Shown: positions 1-6,112, counted from the first letter of the stretch. The stretch: 7,412 nucleotides of DNA from Desulfobacteraceae bacterium (GCA_020349865.1 CP070700.1:4727413-4734824); one strand, 5' to 3'. A program made the numbers and translations. Notes: generated by a model from the sequence alone, not told the origin.

Positions 1-59
1 ATCAATAATCAGAAAATGTTATTCAATTCTTTTGCTGATAGCTAATTCCGATGCTAAAC

Positions 60-76
60 CCCCGGCTATGCCGGGG
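60..76 (+). repeat. Left-end hairpin of the IS200-type element
   Basis: CCCCGGC (60-66), loop TAT (67-69), GCCGGGG (70-76) is a perfect 7-bp stem. Its inner part and loop are identical to the right-end hairpin at 750-768. In this family TnpA binds such a hairpin as single-stranded DNA and cuts a few bases outside it. Read on the minus strand the hairpin is followed by GTTT, so it could also weakly terminate antisense transcripts. Confidence 0.8.
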
Positions 77-113
77 AGAATGGCAAAAGCTATGCTGTAG
101 TATTTATGAAAAA

Positions 114-169
114 GCTCCTTTGGTATATAGGAAACAGTGTTGATTCTGTGACCAATATTCGAAAGGAGC
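114..169 (+). promoter_or_regulatory. tnpA leader stem-loop masking the ribosome binding site
   Basis: GCTCCTTT at 114-121 is perfectly complementary to AAAGGAGC at 162-169, which contains the Shine-Dalgarno sequence of tnpA. Further pairs continue inward (125-128 with 155-158) and an inner ACAG/CTGT stem (134-137 with 146-149) caps the structure. The mRNA leader would therefore hide its own ribosome binding site. IS200 of enterobacteria is known to keep transposase synthesis very low by a leader structure of this kind; that this one acts the same way is inference. Confidence 0.7.
144..156 (+). repeat. Left copy of a 13-nt inverted repeat flanking tnpA
   Basis: TTCTGTGACCAAT in the tnpA leader is the exact reverse complement of ATTGGTCACAGAA at 663-675, just after the tnpA stop codon. 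In the mRNA the two could pair and close the whole coding region into a loop. This copy also contains half of the inner part of the RBS-masking structure (146-149 and 155-156), so the two pairings would compete. Confidence 0.5.
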
Positions 170-174
170 ACCTT

Positions 175-651
175 ATGAAAAAAAGATTAGCACACACGGT
201 TTGGGAATGTAAATACCATATAGTTTGGGTACCAAAGAATAGAAGAAAAGTTGTATATGGCAAGCTCAAAAGAGACATAGGGAGAATTCTCAGGAAGCTA
301 TGTGAATATAAAGGTATTGAAATGCTCGAGGGCACAGCCTGCGTTGACCATATGCATATTTTTCTTTCGATACCTCCAAAATATGGAGTATCTACAATCG
401 TGGGGTATTTAAAGGGTAAAAGCACAATGATATTGTTCGAAAGGTACAGTAAACTGCGAAGAAACTTCAAAGGTCACGCCTTTTGGGCACGTGGCTATTA
501 CGTTAGTACAGTTGGCCTGGATGAGGCAAAAGTGCGTAAGTATATAAAAAATCAACAAGAACATGACTCGATAGAAGATCGGTATGATACTGATTTGGTC
601 TATGACCCTTTTAAGGGTGCAAGTAATTTAGGCGAAGAAGAAGGGGATTAG
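175..651 (+). CDS. tnpA: IS200/IS605-family transposase TnpA (HUH, single-tyrosine)
   Basis: A 158-residue Y1 transposase that cuts and rejoins single-stranded DNA at the hairpin ends of its element, working as a dimer. The family signature is clear: an N-terminal YHIVWVPK block (residues 14-21), the metal-binding HUH motif as H59-M60-H61 inside VDHMHIFLSIP, the conserved LKGKS (79-83) and FWARGYYVSTVG (103-114) blocks, and the catalytic tyrosine Y123 in KYIKNQ with Q127 one helical turn later. Length is normal for the IS200 branch. The ATG at 175 is chosen because AAAGGAG at 162-168 lies 6 nt upstream and homology begins there. An in-frame ATG at 106 would add 23 residues encoded by the leader stem-loop and lacks a ribosome binding site. 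No frameshift or lost catalytic residue is seen, so it should be active. The acidic C-terminal tail (EEEGD) is ordinary variation. Confidence 0.95.
   Translation: MKKRLAHTVWECKYHIVWVPKNRRKVVYGKLKRDIGRILRKLCEYKGIEMLEGTACVDHMHIFLSIPPKYGVSTIVGYLKGKSTMILFERYSKLRRNFKGHAFWARGYYVSTVGLDEAKVRKYIKNQQEHDSIEDRYDTDLVYDPFKGASNLGEEEGD
236..263 (-). promoter_or_regulatory. Candidate antisense promoter inside tnpA
   Basis: On the minus strand, TTGCCA (plus 258-263) and TATTCT (plus 236-241) are separated by 16 nt, a fair sigma70-like pair. Transcription would start near 229 and run across the tnpA start codon and masked ribosome binding site. IS200 elements are known to make an antisense RNA (art200) over the same part of the gene. 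The assignment rests on promoter-like hexamers only. Confidence 0.25.
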
Positions 652-662
652 AAACAAAAACA

Positions 663-675
663 ATTGGTCACAGAA
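663..675 (+). repeat. Right copy of the 13-nt inverted repeat flanking tnpA
   Basis: ATTGGTCACAGAA begins 12 nt after the tnpA stop codon and is perfectly complementary to 144-156 in the leader. Both copies lie inside the insertion sequence but outside the coding region. Confidence 0.5.
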
Positions 676-699
676 CAAACTTTATTGAAGGATAAACTT

Positions 700-739
700 A
701 CCCCTTTAGGGGTGCCAGTAATTAATGCCCTTATAGGGC
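700..739 (+). repeat. Two short hairpins between tnpA and the right-end hairpin
   Basis: ACCCCT-TT-AGGGGT (700-713) is a perfect 14-nt palindrome-like hairpin and GCCCT-TAT-AGGGC (727-739) is a second one with the same TAT loop as the end hairpins. Neither is followed by a clear T run, so they are poor intrinsic terminators. They may slow transcription out of tnpA or be part of the folded right end. Confidence 0.45.
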
Positions 740-749
740 TCTATTCAAG

Positions 750-768
750 CCTCCGGCTATGCCGGAGG
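750..768 (+). repeat. Right-end hairpin of the IS200-type element
   Basis: CCTCCGGC (750-757), loop TAT (758-760), GCCGGAGG (761-768) is a perfect 8-bp stem. The inner CCGGCTATGCCGG matches the left-end hairpin exactly; only the outer base pairs differ. It is the expected TnpA recognition hairpin, with cleavage likely about 12 nt downstream near TTCAA (776-780). Confidence 0.8.
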
Positions 769-780
769 TCATGACTTCAA

Positions 781-1110
781 CACATAACCCGGAGTAACAT
801 GCCGATTTGCCCTTGGCACCTCGCCACTGCTTCGTAAGGAGTGTCATTTTCCGGAAGAACCTGATTTATTCAACATAGTCAATAACTCCCTTACCCCACA
901 TAAGGTGAGAACAGCCTATAAAATCCTCCTTCCTTTTCGTAATAGTGTATCCTTGGAATCCATAAATGTTCAAATGGAGCCTTGACCCCTCCCCCGTTTA
1001 AACAAACCCAATGTTGGATCTTGGGAAAAAAGGTAGATATTTTTTCTCCCTTATAATACTTTAATAATGATCAAGTACAATTGTTCCAACCATTTCATAA
1101 CCATACAAAG
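781..1110. other. Intergenic region between the insertion sequence and the transporter operon
   Basis: About 330 nt without a convincing gene. One forward frame is open from about 791 to a TGA near 981 (about 62 codons), but it has no credible start or ribosome binding site and no recognisable similarity. Minor structures are present: a 6-bp hairpin (890-895 with 904-909), CCCAA/TTGGG (1007-1011 with 1021-1025), and GGGAAAAAA pairing with TTTTTT and CCC (1023-1031 with 1040-1050, 2-nt bulge). The last two share GGG at 1023-1025, so they exclude each other. A sigma54 site was sought around TTGGCAC (813-819), but the GG-to-GC spacing is wrong. Confidence 0.6.
1052..1057 (+). promoter_or_regulatory. 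Candidate -10 element for the transporter operon
   Basis: A perfect TATAAT hexamer lies 74 nt before the binding-protein start codon. No good -35 hexamer is found 16-18 nt upstream (the position reads AAAGGT), and there is no extended -10 TG. If this is the promoter it probably needs an activator or is weak. No operator can be named. Confidence 0.35.
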
Positions 1111-1119
1111 AAAGGAGGG
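1111..1119 (+). promoter_or_regulatory. Strong ribosome binding site of the binding-protein gene
   Basis: AAAGGAGGG contains the full AGGAGG core 7 nt before the ATG at 1126. It fixes the start there rather than at an in-frame TTG at 1081, and fits the high expression usual for periplasmic binding proteins. Confidence 0.8.
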
Positions 1120-1125
1120 TGCAAA

Positions 1126-2331
1126 ATGAATATCAGAAAAATTTTGAGTAGCTTCGTTTTCGGTAGTATGGCTTTGGTGCTGATGGCACCTGCGATTCCA
1201 GCCGCTGAATCCATCAAGATCGGTATTATGCAGGGATTGAGCGGTCCCTATGAAGTGTACGCTAAACAGGAGGTGACCGGCTTCAAGATGGGGCTGGAAT
1301 ATGCCACCAAGGGCTCAAATAAGATCCTTGGAAGGGATGCGGAACTCATCATCGAGGATACCCAGCTCAAGCCCGCGCGAGGCAAGATGCTCCTCACTAA
1401 ACTTTACAGCGACGACAAGGTGGACATTGCGGTGGGGCCCACGAGCAGCGGTGTGGCATTGGCCTGCCTCCCCGTTGCCCAGCAGTTTAAGAAAATATTG
1501 GTGGTGGAGCCCGCAGTGGCTGACGCCATTACCGGTAAAGCATGGAATCGATATATCTTTCGAACGGGCCGGAATTCGGGGCAGGATGCCATTGGTAACG
1601 CCGCAGCCGTGTCCAAGCCAGGGGTCAACATCGCTTGCATTGGCCAGGACTATGCCTTTGGTCGAGATGGAATAGCTGCCTACAGGATAGCCGCGGAAAA
1701 ACTAGGCGCGAAGATAGTCCACGAGGAATACTGCGATCCCAAAGGAACCGATTTCACCGCCCCTATCCAGAGGCTCCTTGAAGCCCTGAAGGACAAGCCC
1801 AGCCCCAAGTACATCTTCGTCATCTGGGCAGGCAAGGGTGGGCCATTTGTTCAGTTGACGCAGAGCGGTCTCGATAAATACGGCATCGTGCTTACCTCTG
1901 GGGCCAATGTTTTTCCGGTACTGAAGCAATGGAAAACCCTCAATCTGAAAGGAATGACCGGTGCAGCATACTATTATTACGAATCCCCGAAAAACCCTGT
2001 GAACGATTGGTTCGTTAAAGAGCATATGAAACGCTTTAATAGCACCCCCCCTGATTTCTTTACCTGCGGAGGCTTTTCTGCAGCAATGTCTGTTGTTAAG
2101 GGTATCGAAAAAGCCGGTAGTACAGATACCGAAAAGCTTATATCCGCTATGGAAGGCATGGTATTCATGACACCAAAAGGAACGATGATCTTCCGAAAGG
2201 AGGACCACCAGGCCCTTCAGTCTATGTTCGCTTTTGAGATCGACTTAAAACCGAATGTGGAATGGGCTATACCTGCGCTCGTACGTGAGATGTCCCCCGC
2301 AGAAACAGAGCCTCCCATTTTGGTGAAGTAG
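1126..2331 (+). CDS. Periplasmic substrate-binding protein of a branched-chain-amino-acid-type (HAAT) ABC importer
   Basis: A 401-residue type I periplasmic binding protein of the LivJ/LivK-like (Peripla_BP_6) family; it captures a solute in the periplasm and delivers it to the LivHM permease. The N-terminus is a Sec signal peptide: basic MNIRK, a hydrophobic stretch to about residue 20, and a likely cut after A26 or A27. The mature protein starts the first lobe with IKIGIMQGLSGPY (30-42). Other family blocks are IIEDTQ (75-80), the ligand-contacting VGPTSSGVALACLP (103-116) and GQDYAFGRDG (173-182). A run of four tyrosines (282-285) lies in the second lobe. Length is normal. The ligand is unknown: the family also takes amides, urea and aromatic or aliphatic acids, so an amino acid should not be assumed. 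It is the first gene of the operon, directly followed by livG, livF, livH and livM. Confidence 0.93.
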   Translation: MNIRKILSSFVFGSMALVLMAPAIPAAESIKIGIMQGLSGPYEVYAKQEVTGFKMGLEYATKGSNKILGRDAELIIEDTQLKPARGKMLLTKLYSDDKVDIAVGPTSSGVALACLPVAQQFKKILVVEPAVADAITGKAWNRYIFRTGRNSGQDAIGNAAAVSKPGVNIACIGQDYAFGRDGIAAYRIAAEKLGAKIVHEEYCDPKGTDFTAPIQRLLEALKDKPSPKYIFVIWAGKGGPFVQLTQSGLDKYGIVLTSGANVFPVLKQWKTLNLKGMTGAAYYYYESPKNPVNDWFVKEHMKRFNSTPPDFFTCGGFSAAMSVVKGIEKAGSTDTEKLISAMEGMVFMTPKGTMIFRKEDHQALQSMFAFEIDLKPNVEWAIPALVREMSPAETEPPILVK

Positions 2332-2347
2332 TTGTATTTTTGATTTT

Positions 2348-2386
2348 GCCCCTCTCCTTTCACCCCCGGGAATATTGGGAGGGGGC
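2348..2386 (+). terminator. Intercistronic hairpin between the binding-protein gene and livG (attenuator or mRNA-stabilising)
   Basis: GCCCCTCTCC (2348-2357) pairs with GGGAGGGGGC (2377-2386) over 10 positions with one C-A mismatch and two G-T wobbles; the loop is 19 nt and contains CCCGGG. A second C tract (2363-2367) could compete for the same G tract. No T run follows, so it is not a classical terminator. Such structures commonly protect the upstream binding-protein message and reduce read-through. The 3' arm also holds the only Shine-Dalgarno-like sequence before livG. Confidence 0.6.
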
Positions 2387-2400
2387 AGATAAATACGAGT

Positions 2401-3207
2401 ATGCTGAAGCATTGTACCCCAGCAATGATCATGCCTCACAAGAATTCAAAACCGATCATTGAGACCAAGGACCTGACCATTCACTTCGGCGGGCATGTTG
2501 CCGTGGACCATGTCACCCTCCGGATAGAGCCCTTCACACTAAAATCCATAATTGGCCCAAATGGGGCTGGCAAGACAACTTTCTTCAATCTGCTGACCGG
2601 CCAGTACAGACCGACAGAGGGGAAGGTTTTCTTGAAGGGGAAGGATATCACGGATCTTAGCCCGGCCGAGAGAACACGCTTGGGGATGGGCCGTTCCTTT
2701 CAGTTGACCAATATCTTTTCTAATCTCGGCGTACTGGAGAACGTGAGGGTTGCTATTCAGTCCCGGAAGGGTTTCGGGTTCAACTTCTGGAAAAACTATC
2801 TTCACTACTCTGAGCTTGAAGATGAGGCTTATTTGATCCTTGAGGACGTTCTACTGGACGAAAAATGGGCTGCTCCAGCCAGCAGTCTGACCCATGGAGA
2901 GCAAAGGAAGCTGGAAATCGCCATCCTGCTTGCCCTTGAACCGGAGATCCTTTTTCTTGATGAACCAACGGCAGGTATGGGGCAGGAGGAGGTTCCGGCC
3001 ATCCTGGAAATCCTCGAAAGAATCAAGTCCGCTAGGAATCGAACCATCCTCCTGGTGGAACACAAAATGGACATGATTATGTTTCTTTCGGACACCATTG
3101 CGGTTCTTCAGGAGGGAAGCCTGATCGCCGACGGAGATCCTGAGGGTATTTATCAAAGTGAGGCGGTCCGGGAGGCGTATCTGGGGGGAGGTACGAAGCG
3201 TGAGTGA
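2401..3207 (+). CDS. livG: ABC transporter ATP-binding protein, LivG type
   Basis: One of the two cytoplasmic ATPases that drive the importer; it hydrolyses ATP as a LivG-LivF pair docked on LivH/LivM. As written it has 268 residues: Walker A GPNGAGKT (52-59), Q-loop Q101 in GRSFQ, the signature helix as LTHGEQ (163-168) instead of LSGGQ, Walker B ILFLDE (183-188) and the switch histidine H221 in LVEHKMD. The SFQLTNIF and HGEQRKLEIA blocks are typical of LivG rather than LivF. The start is uncertain: ATG 2401 has only the hairpin-embedded GGGAGG, at long spacing, while in-frame ATGs at 2425 and 2431 would begin closer to where family homology starts (PIIETKDLTIHFGG) but have no ribosome binding site. 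All catalytic motifs are intact. The stop overlaps the livF start by 8 nt. Confidence 0.92.
   Translation: MLKHCTPAMIMPHKNSKPIIETKDLTIHFGGHVAVDHVTLRIEPFTLKSIIGPNGAGKTTFFNLLTGQYRPTEGKVFLKGKDITDLSPAERTRLGMGRSFQLTNIFSNLGVLENVRVAIQSRKGFGFNFWKNYLHYSELEDEAYLILEDVLLDEKWAAPASSLTHGEQRKLEIAILLALEPEILFLDEPTAGMGQEEVPAILEILERIKSARNRTILLVEHKMDMIMFLSDTIAVLQEGSLIADGDPEGIYQSEAVREAYLGGGTKRE
3186..3191 (+). promoter_or_regulatory. Ribosome binding site that decides the livF start
   Basis: GGGAGG, within a longer G run (3183-3191), lies 8 nt before a GTG at 3200. This favours GTG 3200 over the upstream in-frame GTG at 3158, which would give a 14-residue N-terminal extension not found in the family. Confidence 0.7.
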
Positions 3208-3922
3208 AGCCATTTTAAAGTTAGAAGGCATTCACACCTTCATTGGCCAGCACCATATTCTGCAAGGACTTTCTTTTGATGCCAAGGCCGATGCAGTGAC
3301 CGTCCTCATTGGACGAAACGGGGCAGGCAAAAGCACGACGCTCAATACGATAATGGGCCTCCTCCCCTCCTCCGAAGGGATGATACTTTATAAGGGGAAT
3401 GAGATCAACCGGAAGAGGCCTTACGAAATCGCCCGTATGGGGATCGGCTTTGTTCCTGAACACATGGGAATCTTCACCGACCTTACGGTGGAAGAAAACA
3501 TGAGGGTGGCCATGTTGCGCGAAGACGGAACAACGGCCAAGAGGCTGGAGAAGGTGTTAGAGATGTTTGCCGATCTCAAAAAGTTTTGGGGTGCCAAAGC
3601 GGGAAATCTAAGCGGCGGTCAGAAACAGATGCTTGCTATTGCCAGAGCCATTGTGAATGACACGTCTCTGCTCCTTATTGATGAACCGTCTAAGGGCCTT
3701 GCGCCCATCATTGTGGAGGCTCTCGTCGAGGTCATCAACCAGATTAAGGCGCACAGTGTTGTTGTCCTGGTGGAGCAGAATTTTTACATGGCCAGCAGTG
3801 TAGGGGATTATTTCTATATCCTCGACGATGGTATCGTTGTCCAGGGGGGTGACATGGAGGGCCTCATCCGCAACGAGGATTTGAAAAGCAAGTATCTCGG
3901 GATCTCGAAGACTAAAAACTAG
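3200..3922 (+). CDS. livF: ABC transporter ATP-binding protein, LivF type
   Basis: The second ATPase of the importer, 240 residues, the usual LivF length. Motifs in order: Walker A GRNGAGKS (38-45), the Q-loop region as FVPEHMGIF (84-92) with Glu in place of Gln, a perfect signature LSGGQ (137-141), Walker B LLLIDE (157-162), and LVEQN where other ABC proteins carry the switch histidine. The VPE and VEQN variants are both normal for LivF and separate it from LivG. It starts at GTG 3200, overlapping the last 8 nt of livG (GTGAGTGA), so the two are probably translationally coupled, consistent with equal amounts of the two ATPases. It is cytoplasmic and binds the inner face of the LivHM pore. 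The livH gene follows after 26 nt. Confidence 0.93.
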   Translation: MSEAILKLEGIHTFIGQHHILQGLSFDAKADAVTVLIGRNGAGKSTTLNTIMGLLPSSEGMILYKGNEINRKRPYEIARMGIGFVPEHMGIFTDLTVEENMRVAMLREDGTTAKRLEKVLEMFADLKKFWGAKAGNLSGGQKQMLAIARAIVNDTSLLLIDEPSKGLAPIIVEALVEVINQIKAHSVVVLVEQNFYMASSVGDYFYILDDGIVVQGGDMEGLIRNEDLKSKYLGISKTKN

Positions 3923-3948
3923 AACTGAAGAAAAAAGGGTGACTGTCG

Positions 3949-4938
3949 ATGGCTGAGAAAACATTTGGGCGATGGAGCCGAGAACTTGCCAAAGCAGGGG
4001 CCGTCGTTCTTTTTATTCTTCCCCTCTTTGGAATCCCAACAAAGACGTATCTGACCCTTACTATCGCAGGCCTTGCTATGGGGATGCTTCTATTCCTTAT
4101 GGCCTCAGGCTTGAGCCTGATATTTGGCTTGATGGATGTCATTAATTTTGCTCATGGGGCCTTGTTTGCATGGGGGGCCTACGTTGGCTTTAGCACCTTC
4201 AGGTATTTGAACAACCTAGTAGCGGCGAATTCAGCCTTTCAAAATATCGCGGTCTTCTTGATAGCCATTGTTGCTGCCTTAGTAGTGGTCGGCCTTCTGG
4301 GTATCATCCTCGAAAGAGTTATTGTCCGTCGTGTTTACGGACAGCACCTGTTTCAGATTCTCATCACCTTTGGTGCGACCATTGTACTTGTCGAATTCAT
4401 CCGTGTATTCTGGGGACCAAACGATGAGGTAATGCCCGTACCTTTGACCTTTCAGGGGAACTGGGACGTTTTGGATATCGTTGTGCTCAGATATCCGATC
4501 ATTGCCATCTTGATAGGTCTGGTAGTCTATGGTGTGATCCAGCTGGTACTCAAAAGGACAAAATTGGGGATGATCGTACGGGCTGGGGTAGAAGACCGGG
4601 ACATGGTTCAAGCTATGGGACATAATATTTTCCTGCTCTTCACCGGAGTCTTTGCGGCCGGTGCGGGCCTTGCGGCCCTGGGGGGATTGGCAATAGCAAT
4701 ATTCAGTCTTCAGGTATACCCAGACATGGGATCCACATATCTTCTCTTCGCATTTATCGTGGTCATCATCGGCGGCTTGGGGAGTGTAACCGGCTCATTG
4801 GTGGGTGCCCTCATTGTTGGACTCGCTTACAACTATGTGGCCTACCTGGTCCCTTGGGCTGCTGCAGGCGTCAACATCCTGATCATGGTCATTATTCTTC
4901 TCATTCGTCCCACAGGCCTTTTCCCTGTGGGGAAGTAG
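3949..4938 (+). CDS. livH: ABC transporter permease, LivH type
   Basis: A 329-residue inner-membrane permease that forms half of the translocation channel. It is strongly hydrophobic, with roughly eight or nine predicted membrane spans by eye. Family blocks are visible: GLSLIFGLMDVINFAHG (54-70), the most conserved LivH segment; ILERVIVRRVYG and QILITFGATI in the middle; a cytoplasmic ATPase-coupling loop around KRTKLGMIVRAGVEDRDM; the late GGLGSVTGSLVGALIVG; and the C-terminal LLIRPTGLFP. The N-terminus (about 17 residues before the first span) is slightly longer than in many LivH proteins. ATG 3949 follows AAAGGG at 3934-3939. The stop is 1 nt before the livM start. No defect is seen. Confidence 0.93.
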   Translation: MAEKTFGRWSRELAKAGAVVLFILPLFGIPTKTYLTLTIAGLAMGMLLFLMASGLSLIFGLMDVINFAHGALFAWGAYVGFSTFRYLNNLVAANSAFQNIAVFLIAIVAALVVVGLLGIILERVIVRRVYGQHLFQILITFGATIVLVEFIRVFWGPNDEVMPVPLTFQGNWDVLDIVVLRYPIIAILIGLVVYGVIQLVLKRTKLGMIVRAGVEDRDMVQAMGHNIFLLFTGVFAAGAGLAALGGLAIAIFSLQVYPDMGSTYLLFAFIVVIIGGLGSVTGSLVGALIVGLAYNYVAYLVPWAAAGVNILIMVIILLIRPTGLFPVGK

Positions 4939-4939
4939 C

Positions 4940-6049
4940 ATGGTGCAAGGTATGGAAGAACAGACACCAGTTCGTATTTTTCGGATGGAGGAAAAGAAAA
5001 GGCGGTACAAAAGCGGAAACTTTTTTCTCAAGATTAGTGTCTTGGTCCTTTTCCTTGTGGTCCCCTTTGTGTTTCCTTCTTTTAAAACAGTCGATCTTAC
5101 GATGCAGATCATCATCTTTGCAACCCTCGTAGCCAGTTTTGATATTCTGCTCGGGTATACAGGGATCCTTTCCTTCGGCCATGGCATGTTTTTCGGCATC
5201 GGGGCATACTGCGTGGCTTTTCTCATTGGCAAGTATGGGAGTCCTTCTTACATCAACCTGACCGTCGGTTTGATCATCGCTGTGGGCATCGCTTCCGCCC
5301 TGGCTCTGCTCATTAGCTTTTTATCCCTGAGGGTCAAGGCAATTTTCTTCGCTATGATTACCCTGGCCATCGCTGAGTTAGCCATAGTCCTCGCCACTAA
5401 GCTGAGTGGTCTCACAGGAGGGGAAGACGGCATCAGCATTTTTATGCCAGGGATCTTCGCAGTCTCGTTCAGTATGGGAGACTTCATGGGACTGGAGATC
5501 ACGGGGAGAGTGGTAACCTATTATTTTGTTCTTTTATCCTGCCTGGGGCTCTTTTTGGTGATGCTCCGCTTCACCCATTCTCCGCTTGGACGCGTCCTGC
5601 AAGCAATACGTGACAATGAGCAACGTGCGGAAGCACTCGGTTACAAGACATTTCTCTTTCAGGCTATTTCAATCACCTTTGGATGCATTATGGCCAGTAT
5701 AATTGGCGGGTTATATGCAATGTGGGTAGGGTATGTAAATCCCGAGTCGTGCCTTGGGGTTTTGACTATCATGCTCGATGTCCTCCTTATGGTCATCATA
5801 GGAGGGATGGGAACTTTATACGGAGGGATCGTCGGCGCGGCCTTCCTGAAGATTACTCAGACTTTTCTACCCGATCTGCAGAACTTGGCACAAGGCCTCT
5901 TTCCGCATGCTGAATTTTTGCATGATGCTCTGGAACGATGGCTGCTCGTCTTTGGGATACTCTTCATTCTGGTAGTGATATTTTTCCCCAAGGGGGTGAT
6001 TGGGTCAGTGCATGATTACGTGTCCCGCCGGAGGCGTTCTCGCGCGTAG
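4940..6049 (+). CDS. livM: ABC transporter permease, LivM type
   Basis: The second permease, 369 residues as written, pairing with LivH. Conserved LivM blocks are DILLGYTGILSFGHG (68-82) followed by MFFGIGAY, LRVKAIFFAMITLAIAE (130-146), LTGGEDGI (158-165), the cytoplasmic coupling loop SPLGRVLQAIRDNEQRAEALGY (starting at 214, with the conserved RDNE), GGMGTLYGG, and a final span ending in FFPKG. About 30 hydrophilic, basic residues precede the first span, and the protein ends in an arginine-rich tail. ATG 4940 lies 1 nt after the livH stop, with GGGGAAG inside the end of livH as ribosome binding site. In-frame ATGs at 4952 and 4985 are possible and would shorten the charged N-terminus towards the more usual length. 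No clear terminator follows, so transcription may continue into the hydrolase gene. Confidence 0.92.
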   Translation: MVQGMEEQTPVRIFRMEEKKRRYKSGNFFLKISVLVLFLVVPFVFPSFKTVDLTMQIIIFATLVASFDILLGYTGILSFGHGMFFGIGAYCVAFLIGKYGSPSYINLTVGLIIAVGIASALALLISFLSLRVKAIFFAMITLAIAELAIVLATKLSGLTGGEDGISIFMPGIFAVSFSMGDFMGLEITGRVVTYYFVLLSCLGLFLVMLRFTHSPLGRVLQAIRDNEQRAEALGYKTFLFQAISITFGCIMASIIGGLYAMWVGYVNPESCLGVLTIMLDVLLMVIIGGMGTLYGGIVGAAFLKITQTFLPDLQNLAQGLFPHAEFLHDALERWLLVFGILFILVVIFFPKGVIGSVHDYVSRRRRSRA

Positions 6050-6112
6050 CAACAGATCTTTTCACCTGACGATTGCTTTCTTAACGGTTTTCCACCTTGA
6101 TAGGCGAGTTAC

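Larger units (their letters stand above)
45..780 (+). mobile_element. IS200-type insertion sequence (IS200/IS605 family), single-gene, apparently intact
   Basis: The element consists of one Y1/HUH transposase gene flanked by two hairpins with the same orientation and the same core (CCGGCTATGCCGG), the hallmark of IS200/IS605 ends, which are subterminal hairpins rather than terminal inverted repeats. No tnpB lies next to it, so it is the IS200 single-gene type. The outer borders are estimates: family members are usually cut roughly 10-20 nt outside the hairpin feet. The right border is placed after TTCAA at 776-780, because related elements often end in a similar tetranucleotide, and the left near 45. 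The length of about 0.74 kb fits the family. No target duplication is expected, since transposition is through single-stranded DNA. The element is visibly more A/T-rich than the operon to its right. Confidence 0.8.

Noticed and set aside
106..174. A longer transposase starting at ATG 106
   Set aside because: The extra 23 residues are encoded by the leader stem-loop, have no ribosome binding site and lie outside family homology; ATG 175 has AAAGGAG at proper spacing.
60..768. A tnpB or guide-RNA (omega RNA) partner in the insertion sequence
   Set aside because: Only about 100 nt lie between tnpA and the right end hairpin, and no TnpB fragment is present in any frame; the element is IS200-type with tnpA only.
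60..768. CRISPR-like or REP-type repeat array
   Set aside because: The repeated CCGGCTATGCCGG occurs only at the two ends of one transposase gene, which fits IS end hairpins; there is no regularly spaced array.
813..832. Sigma54 promoter at TTGGCAC...CACTGCTT
   Set aside because: The GG and GC elements are 12 nt apart instead of 10, and the -12 TTGC block is not matched.
791..981. Protein-coding gene in the open frame of about 62 codons after the insertion sequence
   Set aside because: No start codon with a ribosome binding site, no recognisable motif, and a length compatible with chance.
1081..1125. Binding protein starting at TTG 1081
   Set aside because: The AAAGGAGGG at 1111-1119 would lie inside the gene, and the added 15 polar residues would bury the signal peptide; ATG 1126 is clearly better.
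1702..2208. Minus-strand ORFs opposite the binding-protein and transporter genes
   Set aside because: They are shadows of strongly conserved plus-strand genes, with no ribosome binding sites or recognisable domains.
3158..3199. livF starting at GTG 3158
   Set aside because: It has no ribosome binding site and adds an arginine-rich extension absent from LivF proteins; GTG 3200 has GGGAGG 8 nt upstream.
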